11,352 nt of DNA from Pseudomonadota bacterium (GTDB lineage: Bacteria > Pseudomonadota > Alphaproteobacteria > Acetobacterales > Acetobacteraceae). The notes beneath the pieces are model-generated. The model did not search any database. It was not told the origin of the DNA and saw nothing but the letters and a program-made list of their open reading frames with translations. How positions within the stretch are numbered: the first letter of the stretch is position 1; every line of letters begins with the position of its first letter. The position numbers were made by a program, and so were the translations under genes. Of this stretch, positions 6,072 through 11,352 are shown one piece after another. The stretch covers positions 1 to 11,352 of the forward strand of contig JAJZHU010000049.1 of assembly GCA_021798375.1 (NCBI GenBank), read 5' to 3'.

Positions 6072-6100
6072 GGATTAAACCGTTATAAGCGGGATTAAAC
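6072..6100 (+). promoter_or_regulatory. Direct repeats flanking a -10-like hexamer upstream of an MFS gene
   Basis: GGATTAAAC occurs at 6072-6080 and again at 6092-6100, 20 bp apart start to start (about two helical turns). Between them TATAAG (6084-6089) matches 5 of 6 positions of a sigma-70 -10. No convincing -35 is seen, which would fit a promoter needing an activator or an alternative sigma factor. The predicted start near 6096 gives a leader of about 65 bases before the GTG at 6161. Confidence 0.4.
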
Positions 6101-6102
6101 GG

Positions 6103-6136
6103 CGAACAGACCGATCCAGAAGGGTCGGTTTGTTCG
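6103..6136 (+). promoter_or_regulatory. Strong stem-loop in the leader of the MFS transporter mRNA
   Basis: CGAACAGACCGATCC (6103-6117) pairs with GGGTCGGTTTGTTCG (6122-6136): 15 consecutive pairs in RNA (13 Watson-Crick and 2 G-U) closed by an AGAA loop. The stem ends 6 bases before the GGGAGGG ribosome site (6143-6149). No U tract follows, so it is not a standard terminator. It may be a protein-bound dyad in DNA, a translational control element or an mRNA stabiliser. Confidence 0.5.
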
Positions 6137-6160
6137 TATCACGGGAGGGAAAACGCGAAA

Positions 6161-7369
6161 GTGTCTATTTCAACGACATCCGCGCCGCGCAAGGCAGGAA
6201 CCTTGCAGGCCATCACGCTGCTGTTGCCGGTCACGTTGCCGACGATGGGCATCGTGGTTCTGCTGCCCATATTGCCGGCCATGGCCGAGCATTTCAAGAA
6301 TGTCCCCGGTATCGCCCTCTGGGTTCCGATCCTGCTGACCATCCCGTCGCTTATCATCGTGCTGTTCGCCCCGGTGGCGGGCTATCTCTCGGATATATTC
6401 GGCCGCCGGCGCATATTGATCGCGGCGATGCTGGTTTATGCGGTTGTCGGCATCGCGCCATTTTTTCTGGAGAATCTTTACCAAATTCTCGCCTGCCGGA
6501 TCGTCGTCGGCTTATGCGAAGCGATCGCGCTCACCGTCACCACCACCATGATCGGCGATTATTTCAAGGGCGCCAATCGCGACAAGTGGCTGGGCTTTCA
6601 AACGGCGGTGGCCTCGCTTTCGGCCACCCTGCTTATTTTCGTCGGCGGCCTGTTGGGCGGCCTGTTCGGTTGGCACGGGCCATTCCTGATTTACGGCATC
6701 TCGTTGATCCTGGTGATCGGGATTGTGATGTTCACCTGGGAACCGGTGCCGGATCTGCAACACGGCGAACATGCGGGACAATCCTCGTGGCAAGGTTTTC
6801 CCTGGAAGATGATGGCGGGAATCTGTGCCCTGACTTTATTCGCGTCTTATTTGTTCTATCTGGTGCAAGTCGAACTCAGTTTCGGTCTTGCGCTGCACGG
6901 TGTGCACAATCCCCGGACCAGCGGCACGCTGCAATCGGTGGCCAGCATCGGCGTTCCGATCGGCACGATCATCTTTAAATATTTCTCGACCGCGCGTCCC
7001 TCGCGTTTGTTGTGCGCCGAATATGCCATCCTGGGGATTTCGCTGATCGGCATGGGGGCGGCGCCCAATGTCGATCTGTTGATCGCGGCCTCGTTTGTCA
7101 ATCAGCTTGGCGCCGGGATGCTGCTGCCCACCATGCTCACCTGGGCGATGCGTGGATTGCCGTTCGAACACCGCGGACGCGGCACCGGCGTGTGGACTGC
7201 CACCTTCTCGGTGGGACAATTTCTGCTTGCCGTCAGCTTTCCGCTGGTAAATGCGATGACCGGCGGCCTGCTCACAACCTTCGTCGTCGTCGGTGTGATC
7301 GCGGTGATGGCGTCGATGGCGGCTTTCGCCACCAACCTGCGCCGCGCCGGCTCGGCGGTGGCGGGATGA
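6161..7369 (+). CDS. MFS transporter (12-helix), GTG start
   Basis: Encodes 402 residues with the alternating hydrophobic pattern of a 12-helix major facilitator in the inner membrane. Motif A, GYLSDIFGRRR, is at residues 74-84 between helices 2 and 3, with D78 and the basic cluster intact. An uncharged N-terminal tail precedes helix 1. The start is a GTG at 6161 with GGGAGGG 11 bases upstream; the next in-frame ATG lies inside helix 1, so the GTG is favoured. The broad look is of a drug:H+ antiporter-like or general metabolite MFS. It follows the oxidoreductase/small-protein pair but has a 180-base leader region with its own regulatory-looking elements, so it is probably a separate transcription unit. 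Its substrate may be the compound handled by the neighbours, but it cannot be read from sequence. It is convergent with the VOC gene, 11 bases away. Confidence 0.9.
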   Translation: MSISTTSAPRKAGTLQAITLLLPVTLPTMGIVVLLPILPAMAEHFKNVPGIALWVPILLTIPSLIIVLFAPVAGYLSDIFGRRRILIAAMLVYAVVGIAPFFLENLYQILACRIVVGLCEAIALTVTTTMIGDYFKGANRDKWLGFQTAVASLSATLLIFVGGLLGGLFGWHGPFLIYGISLILVIGIVMFTWEPVPDLQHGEHAGQSSWQGFPWKMMAGICALTLFASYLFYLVQVELSFGLALHGVHNPRTSGTLQSVASIGVPIGTIIFKYFSTARPSRLLCAEYAILGISLIGMGAAPNVDLLIAASFVNQLGAGMLLPTMLTWAMRGLPFEHRGRGTGVWTATFSVGQFLLAVSFPLVNAMTGGLLTTFVVVGVIAVMASMAAFATNLRRAGSAVAG

Positions 7370-7380
7370 TGCGGCGGCGA

Positions 7381-7782
7381 TCAGCCTTCCACGAATTCGA
7401 TCAGATTGCCCGAGTTGTCGCGGATAAATGCGTTGGAACCCCAGGGAAATTGCTTGATCCAAACGATATCCGCGCCCGCCGCGGCAAGCTCGTCGGTCAG
7501 GGCTTTGACGTCCGGTGTTCTATAGGCGATGTGTTTGAGCCCATGCGTCTTCACGTCGCGGTTGGGGTGGCGCCGGTCTTCGTCCATCGGCGCCGCATCC
7601 GGAACCTCGAACAATTCGATGCGCAGATCGCCGCGATACATTTCCGCCACTTGCGCGGGTATGGCGTCGATGCGGAAGGTCCGGTCCAAGGTGAATCCCA
7701 GCACCGTTTCATACCAGGCGATCGATGCCGCAAGGTCGCCCACGCTGAGGCCGACATGGTGATAGCTGAAGTTCAAGGCCAT
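7381..7782 (-). CDS. VOC-superfamily (glyoxalase/dioxygenase fold) protein
   Basis: Encodes 133 residues, a single vicinal-oxygen-chelate module of two beta-alpha-beta-beta-beta units. Expected metal ligands are visible: H9 (YHHVGLSV), E56 (LRIELFEV), H84 (GLKHIAYRT) and E129 (GNLIEFVE). The first unit carries SIAWYETVLGF and the second NAFIRDNSGNLIEF, both typical. Members are lactoylglutathione lyases, methylmalonyl-CoA epimerases, ring-cleaving dioxygenases or antibiotic-resistance proteins; RDNSGNLIEF with this length fits the small glyoxalase-like enzymes best. The ATG at 7782 has GGGAG about ten bases upstream and a closer AGGA. It is transcribed opposite to both neighbouring genes, leaving a 253-base divergent region with the dehydrogenase operon. 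The substrate is unknown; an epimerase or lyase on an intermediate of the neighbouring pathway is possible. Confidence 0.88.
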   Translation of the reverse strand: MALNFSYHHVGLSVGDLAASIAWYETVLGFTLDRTFRIDAIPAQVAEMYRGDLRIELFEVPDAAPMDEDRRHPNRDVKTHGLKHIAYRTPDVKALTDELAAAGADIVWIKQFPWGSNAFIRDNSGNLIEFVEG

Positions 7783-7829
7783 TTCCTGGTTGCTCCCATG
7801 GGGTCATTCGGCAGTTCACGGTCCGCCGT

Positions 7830-7866
7830 TCACCCCGCGGTCCATTGATAGATCGACGCGGGGTGA
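7830..7866. promoter_or_regulatory. GC-rich hairpin or dyad in the VOC leader
   Basis: TCACCCCGCG (7830-7839) and CGCGGGGTGA (7857-7866) form a perfect 10-bp inverted repeat around a 17-base loop. A minus-strand -10-like TATAAC (7884-7879) would start transcription near 7872, placing the stem at the very 5' end of the VOC message, about 50 bases before its ATG. No U run follows. It could be an mRNA-protecting stem or a binding site in DNA. Confidence 0.4.
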
Positions 7867-7977
7867 TCCGGCCAATCGGTTATAAGAATAGCTGCCATCG
7901 GCGAAGCGGAAATACGTGACGGGGAAGTGGATCGAACGCCATCTTGACACGCGAGCGGATGGAGAAGTACCGTAATG

Positions 7978-8006
7978 CGGACAATAATTCTGTACAGCGG
8001 TACACT
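7978..8006 (+). promoter_or_regulatory. Candidate promoter with an operator-like dyad in its spacer
   Basis: CGGACA (7978-7983) and TACACT (8001-8006) are 17 bases apart, each 4 of 6 to consensus. TGTAC (7991-7995) and GTACA (8000-8004) make a perfect 5-bp inverted repeat around AGCG, overlapping the spacer and -10, the usual place for a repressor. The predicted start near 8013 precedes the ribosome site of the dehydrogenase gene by a few bases. A perfect TTGACA at 7944-7949 lacks a good -10 at normal spacing. Confidence 0.35.
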
Positions 8007-8035
8007 AGAGAATGGTGACACAGGGGAGGGTGGCA

Positions 8036-8980
8036 ATGACGGAATCGTCGCTAGAAGATCAGGCTGTCACACAGCCCAGGCAGCCCATCGCCATTATTGG
8101 CGGCGGTCTCATGGGTGCGGGCATCGCCCAGATATTCGCGGCGGCCGGTCACCAGGTGAAGGTGTTCGAACCGAACGCCGAGGTGCGGGCCGGTGTTTTG
8201 GACCGGGTGCGTGATGTCCTGAAGCTGGTTTCCGGCGATCCGGCCACGGTGGATCGAATCACCGTGGTGGACAACATGGCCGAGGCGGTGGCGGACGCAT
8301 TTTACGTCACCGAAGCAGCACCGGAGCGGCTGGATCTCAAACGTGCGATCTTTGCCCAGTTGGAAACGCTGGCGCCGCGCACGGCGATTCTCGCCAGCAA
8401 CACCTCGGTGATTCCGATCACCCGCATCGCCGAAGGTCTGGCAACGCCCGATCGCGTGGTTGGCACGCATTGGTGGAACCCCCCCTATCTGGTGCCGCTG
8501 GTCGAGGTGGTGCAGGCCGCGAACACTTCGGCGGCGACCATCGACACGACGATGGCGTTGTTGCGCGGCATCGGCAAGAAGCCCGCTCACGTCAAAAAAG
8601 ATCTGCCCGGCTTTGTTGCCAACCGGCTGCAACATGCCTTGTGGCGCGAGGCGATTGCGATGGTGGCCGAGGGGATTTGCGACGCCGCGACACTCGATGA
8701 TTGCGTCAAAAGCAGTTTCGGCCTGCGGTTGCCGGTGCTGGGCCCGCTCGAAAACGCCGATCTGGTCGGGTTGGACCTGACCCTCGACATTCACAAAACC
8801 ATCATCCCCGAACTCGACCGGCACGCCGGCCCCCATGAATTTCTTGAAAAATTGGTGGCCGAGGGGAAATTGGGCTTTAAAAGCGGCGAGGGTTTCAGAC
8901 GCTGGACCAAGCCCGAAATCGAGGCGGTGCGCGTGCGGCTGATCAATCATCTTGTCGCCGCCAGGCAGAAAACGCCATGA
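8036..8980 (+). CDS. 3-hydroxyacyl-CoA / L-carnitine dehydrogenase-family NAD enzyme
   Basis: Encodes 314 residues, the length of single-function 3-hydroxyacyl-CoA, 3-hydroxybutyryl-CoA, gulonate and carnitine 3-dehydrogenases. The Rossmann motif IGGGLMGAGIA is at residues 21-31, and E45 at the end of the second strand indicates NAD. ASNTSVIPI (120-128) holds the substrate Ser and Asn. Catalytic H145 (GTHWWNPPYLVPLVEVV) is paired with E157 twelve residues on, the family's His-Glu dyad, and N196 follows in GFVANRL. The WWNPPYLVPLVEV wording is closer to carnitine dehydrogenase-type sequences than to the HFMNP of butyryl-CoA enzymes. The reaction is presumably a 3-hydroxy acid or ester to the 3-keto form. 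GGGGAGG before the ATG at 8036 favours it over the ATG at 8012. It heads an operon with a carrier (ATGA overlap) and BKACE. Confidence 0.9.
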   Translation: MTESSLEDQAVTQPRQPIAIIGGGLMGAGIAQIFAAAGHQVKVFEPNAEVRAGVLDRVRDVLKLVSGDPATVDRITVVDNMAEAVADAFYVTEAAPERLDLKRAIFAQLETLAPRTAILASNTSVIPITRIAEGLATPDRVVGTHWWNPPYLVPLVEVVQAANTSAATIDTTMALLRGIGKKPAHVKKDLPGFVANRLQHALWREAIAMVAEGICDAATLDDCVKSSFGLRLPVLGPLENADLVGLDLTLDIHKTIIPELDRHAGPHEFLEKLVAEGKLGFKSGEGFRRWTKPEIEAVRVRLINHLVAARQKTP

Positions 8981-10191
8981 GCAGCAACCCGGGCCTCCGC
9001 CGCGAGATCGTCATCGTTGGCTTGATGGCGTTGGGATTTGGGCTGGTCGGGATCGACCGTTTCATGATTTCCACCATGTTTCCGGTCATCGCGCGGGATC
9101 TTAAACTCAGCTACAGCGACATCGGCACCATCACCGGGGCGTTGGCGATCGCGTGGGGGTTGTCTGCGTTATACACGGGAAATCTGGCCGACAGGATCGG
9201 CCGGCGGCGCGTGCTGACCGGGGCGCTGGTGCTGTTTTCACTGCTGATCGGCGCCAGTGGGCTCGCGGTCGGTCTCGGCAGCCTCGTGCTGGTGCGCGTG
9301 GTGATGGGCGCGGCCGATGGCGCCTATACGCCGGCCAGCATCGCGGCGACGATGGCCGCGTCGCCGCCCCGCCGGCATGGGTTGAATATCGGCCTGCAGC
9401 AAATGATGCTGCCATTGTGCGGCCTTGGCTTTGGGCCGCTGATCGTGGTGCATCTGTTGCATGTGATCGATTGGCGGCTGATCTTTTCGATTTTCGCCTT
9501 GCCCGGTCTGCTGATGGGATGGGCCATCTGGCGCAACGTGCCCGACCTTAAACAAGTCGGCCAGGTTCCGGTGGCGCGCGGCGCGTTTGCCGATTGGCGC
9601 CATGTGATCGGCTATCACAACATAAAAATTGCCATGGGCATGATGTTGTGCTGGCTGACCTGCCTGATCACCACCAGCGCCTTGCTGCCGAATTACCTGC
9701 TCGACCATCTGCATCTGCCGTTCGACATGATGGGCACGGTCATGTCCGCGATCGGTGTTGGTTCCACCGTCGGCACTTTGGCGCTGCCGTGGCTTTCCGA
9801 TCGGGTCGGCCGTAAGCCGGTGATGGCGGTTTCCACCATCGGCGTTGGCATGTCGTTGTTCATGCTGTCACGAACGGGGGCTTCGCCCGAATTGCTGTTC
9901 GCGTGGCTGTTCGCCGTTCATTTCTTCAACAACGCACTGATCACGCTGACAGTCGGGCCGATTTGCGCCGAAACGGTGCCTGTTGCCTTGATGACCACCG
10001 CATCGGGCATGGTGATCGCCGTCGGCGAGATCTTCGGCGGCGGGATCGCGCCGGTGATCGGCGGCATCGTCGCCGTGCATTTCGGCATCGACCATATCCT
10101 GCTGCTGCCGATCGCCGCCAGCGTCATCGGCTTTATCCTCAGCCTCGCGCTTTTCGAAACACGTCCCCGCCTCAAACGCGCCAAAGCCTGA
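8977..10191 (+). CDS. MFS transporter, organic-acid symporter type
   Basis: Encodes 404 residues with a 12-helix major facilitator pattern. The first helix carries GLVGIDRFMIS, with the D27-R28 pair seen in the anion:cation and aromatic acid:H+ symporter groups. Motif A, GNLADRIGRRR, is at residues 68-78 and its second-half repeat LSDRVGRKPVM is also clear. It sits in the inner membrane and most likely takes up an organic anion by proton symport. Its ATG overlaps the dehydrogenase stop (ATGA, 8977-8980), so the two are translationally coupled. A BKACE gene follows 21 bases on. Lying between two catabolic enzymes, it probably imports their substrate. The symporter class suggests a carboxylate rather than a free quaternary amine, but MFS specificity cannot be read reliably. 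Confidence 0.9.
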   Translation: MSSNPGLRREIVIVGLMALGFGLVGIDRFMISTMFPVIARDLKLSYSDIGTITGALAIAWGLSALYTGNLADRIGRRRVLTGALVLFSLLIGASGLAVGLGSLVLVRVVMGAADGAYTPASIAATMAASPPRRHGLNIGLQQMMLPLCGLGFGPLIVVHLLHVIDWRLIFSIFALPGLLMGWAIWRNVPDLKQVGQVPVARGAFADWRHVIGYHNIKIAMGMMLCWLTCLITTSALLPNYLLDHLHLPFDMMGTVMSAIGVGSTVGTLALPWLSDRVGRKPVMAVSTIGVGMSLFMLSRTGASPELLFAWLFAVHFFNNALITLTVGPICAETVPVALMTTASGMVIAVGEIFGGGIAPVIGGIVAVHFGIDHILLLPIAASVIGFILSLALFETRPRLKRAKA

Positions 10192-10212
10192 CACAGGCAA
10201 AGGAACATCACC

Positions 10213-11145
10213 ATGTTTAAAAACAAAGTCATCATTTCGTGTGCGATCACCGGCGCGATGCACACGCCCACAATGTCGGACGCCCTGCCGATCACGCCGC
10301 AAGAAATCGCCGATCAGTCGATTGCGGCGGCGGAAGCAGGCGCCGCCATCATCCATCTGCACGCCCGCGTGCCGGAAACCGGCGAGCCGACCGGCAGCCC
10401 CGATGTTTATGCCCGGTTCCTGCCGGTGATCAAACAGCGCACCGATGCGGTGATCAATCTCACCACCGGGGGCAGCCCGGCGATGTCGGTGCAGGACCGC
10501 CTGGCGGGCGCTTTGCGGTTCAAACCGGAAATGTGTTCGCTCAATATGGGCAGCATGAATTTCGCGATCTATCCGGCCGCCAACCGGATCACCCAGTGGA
10601 AGCATGGCTGGGAGGAGCCCTATGTCCGCAACAGTGACGATTTTATCTTCCGCAACACGTTCCGCGATATTGCCTATATCCTGGAAGCGATGTCCGACAA
10701 CGGCACGAAGTTCGAGCATGAATGCTATGATGTCGGGCATCTGTATAATCTGGCGCATTTCGTCGATCGCGGCCTGGTTAAGCCGCCGTTCTTCGTGCAG
10801 ATGATTTTCGGCATTTTGGGCGGCATCGGCGCCGAACTCGATAATCTGATGTTCATGAAACAAACCGCGGATCGTTTGTTCGGCAAGGGCACGTTCCAAT
10901 GGTCGGTGCTGGCGGCGGGGCGGCATCAGATGCCCTTTATCACCCAGGCGGCTTTGCTGGGCGGCAATGTTCGGGTTGGGCTGGAAGACAGTCTGTTCCT
11001 GGAACGTGGACGCATGGCCGCAAGCAATGCCGAGCAGGTGATCAAAATCAAACGCATCCTGGCCGAAATGAGCCTGGAGCCGGCAACACCCGCCGAAGCG
11101 CGGCAGATGCTTGGGCTCAAGGGCGGCAATAACGTCGAGTTTTGA
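10213..11145 (+). CDS. Beta-keto acid cleavage enzyme (BKACE, DUF849 family)
   Basis: Encodes 310 residues of the BKACE family (PF05853), zinc-dependent TIM-barrel enzymes that react a beta-keto acid with acetyl-CoA to give acetoacetate and a shortened acyl-CoA; the founding member is Kce of lysine fermentation. Metal ligands H48 and H50 lie in IIHLHAR. R254, E258 and D259 in RVGLED have the spacing of Kce Arg226, Glu230 and Asp231. E168 and E170 lie in FEHECYDVGHL. All key positions are present, so the enzyme should be active. AAAGGAA about eight bases before the ATG at 10213 supports the start. As third gene of the dehydrogenase-carrier-BKACE operon, it likely cleaves the keto acid made by the dehydrogenase, as in carnitine breakdown, where the parallel step cleaves 3-dehydrocarnitine. 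The substrate is unproven. Confidence 0.93.
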   Translation: MFKNKVIISCAITGAMHTPTMSDALPITPQEIADQSIAAAEAGAAIIHLHARVPETGEPTGSPDVYARFLPVIKQRTDAVINLTTGGSPAMSVQDRLAGALRFKPEMCSLNMGSMNFAIYPAANRITQWKHGWEEPYVRNSDDFIFRNTFRDIAYILEAMSDNGTKFEHECYDVGHLYNLAHFVDRGLVKPPFFVQMIFGILGGIGAELDNLMFMKQTADRLFGKGTFQWSVLAAGRHQMPFITQAALLGGNVRVGLEDSLFLERGRMAASNAEQVIKIKRILAEMSLEPATPAEARQMLGLKGGNNVEF

Positions 11146-11169
11146 TAAGTCTGTAAGTTAATCCAAGGG

Positions 11170-11203
11170 AAGAAACTTCTTTTTTTCAAAAAAGAAGTTT
11201 CTT
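11170..11203. terminator. Bidirectional A/T-rich terminator after the BKACE operon
   Basis: AAGAAACTTCTTTTTT (11170-11185) and AAAAAAGAAGTTTCTT (11188-11203) are a perfect 16-bp inverted repeat; with the inner A-T pairs open, the loop is about six bases. T-rich sequence (GTCTTTACTT) follows on the plus strand. It lies 24 bases after the BKACE stop and just before the stop of the convergent leftward gene, so it can serve both. Confidence 0.8.
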
Positions 11204-11207
11204 GTCT

Positions 11208-11352
11208 TTACTTCGCCTCGGCGCGGAATAAATCTCCGACCGTTTCACGCATCAGGGCGCGGAACCATTGCGCCCCTGGATCGGCCGCCAGATGTTTCGG
11301 CCATCGCATGTATTCAACCAGAACCGGCAACGGAAATTCGGGTTCCAACACG
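11208..11352 (-). CDS. C-terminal fragment of a probable LysR-type regulator (runs off the window)
   Basis: Only the last 47 residues are inside the window, ending with TAA (11210-11208). The pattern FPLPVLVEYMRWPKHLAADP followed by AQWFRALMRET is like the extreme C-terminus of LysR-family regulators, in which a W-P-x-H-x-x-A-D-P stretch and a W-hR helix close the effector domain. No start or DNA-binding domain is present here. If correct, this regulator is encoded convergent to the BKACE operon and could be its controller, but a LysR protein usually controls a divergent gene, which would lie beyond the edge. Gene end and reading direction are well supported; family membership is moderate. 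Confidence 0.65.
   Translation of the reverse strand, partial: VLEPEFPLPVLVEYMRWPKHLAADPGAQWFRALMRETVGDLFRAEAK

Noticed and set aside
7634..7641. A further copy of the IclR-region octamer CGATACAT inside the VOC gene.
   Set aside because: A single 8-mer inside coding sequence is expected by chance and lacks the spacing or dyad of the intergenic copies.
7944..7949. A perfect TTGACA upstream of the dehydrogenase gene.
   Set aside because: No -10-like hexamer lies 16-18 bases downstream, so the promoter at 7978-8006 was preferred, although neither is strong.
8051..8950. A 299-codon minus-strand open frame opposite the dehydrogenase.
   Set aside because: It is the antisense shadow of a gene whose active-site residues are all readable on the plus strand.
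9868..10926. A 352-codon minus-strand open frame across the second MFS and BKACE genes.
   Set aside because: It crosses two genes with clear family signatures on the other strand and shows no recognisable motif.

Overview
This 11.35 kb window looks like an accessory catabolic region of a GC-rich (roughly 60% by eye) bacterium, most likely an alphaproteobacterium. That assignment is inferred from codon use and from the mix of IclR and LysR regulators, SDRs, a BKACE enzyme and MFS carriers; no phylogenetic marker is present. I see no rRNA, tRNA, CRISPR array, insertion sequence or phage gene. Coding density is high and no gene-free stretch exceeds about 255 bases.

Layout. (1) The left edge holds perhaps the last codons of a rightward gene, then a hairpin. 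(2) A leftward IclR-family regulator (187-999) diverges from a rightward cyclase-fold metal hydrolase / cupin / SDR operon (1110-3141). The 110-bp gap between them holds back-to-back -35-like elements and nested repeats that look like an operator. (3) A second SDR (3198-3965) runs leftward, convergent with the first across a perfect inverted repeat. (4) From the far side of a 189-bp divergent region, a PYROXD2/CrtI-like FAD oxidoreductase (4155-5741) and a translationally coupled 80-residue membrane-tailed protein (5738-5980) run rightward. That divergent region holds two tandem dyad operators exactly 21 bp apart, with a compensatory base change between the copies. (5) An MFS transporter (6161-7369) follows, with its own leader containing direct repeats around a -10-like hexamer and a strong RNA stem. 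(6) A leftward VOC-fold protein (7381-7782) is convergent with it. (7) A rightward operon (8036-11145) encodes a 3-hydroxyacyl-CoA/carnitine dehydrogenase-like enzyme, a second MFS carrier and a BKACE (DUF849) beta-keto acid cleavage enzyme. (8) A near-perfect A/T-rich terminator separates it from the C-terminal end of a leftward, probably LysR-type, regulator that runs off the right edge.

How the genes may work together. The last operon has the most readable logic: a carrier imports a 3-hydroxy acid, the dehydrogenase oxidises it to a 3-keto acid, and the BKACE enzyme cleaves that with acetyl-CoA to acetoacetate and a new acyl-CoA. This is the chemistry of aerobic carnitine breakdown, although the actual substrate cannot be read from sequence. 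The left half (FAD desaturase/oxidase, two SDRs, a metal-dependent ring-opening-type hydrolase, a cupin) could process a cyclic or alicyclic precursor upstream of that step. Joining the two halves into one pathway is inference. The points most worth checking are the tandem operators at 4053-4093, an SDR with His where the catalytic Tyr should be, a cupin lacking its metal-binding His residues, and the dehydrogenase-carrier-BKACE operon.
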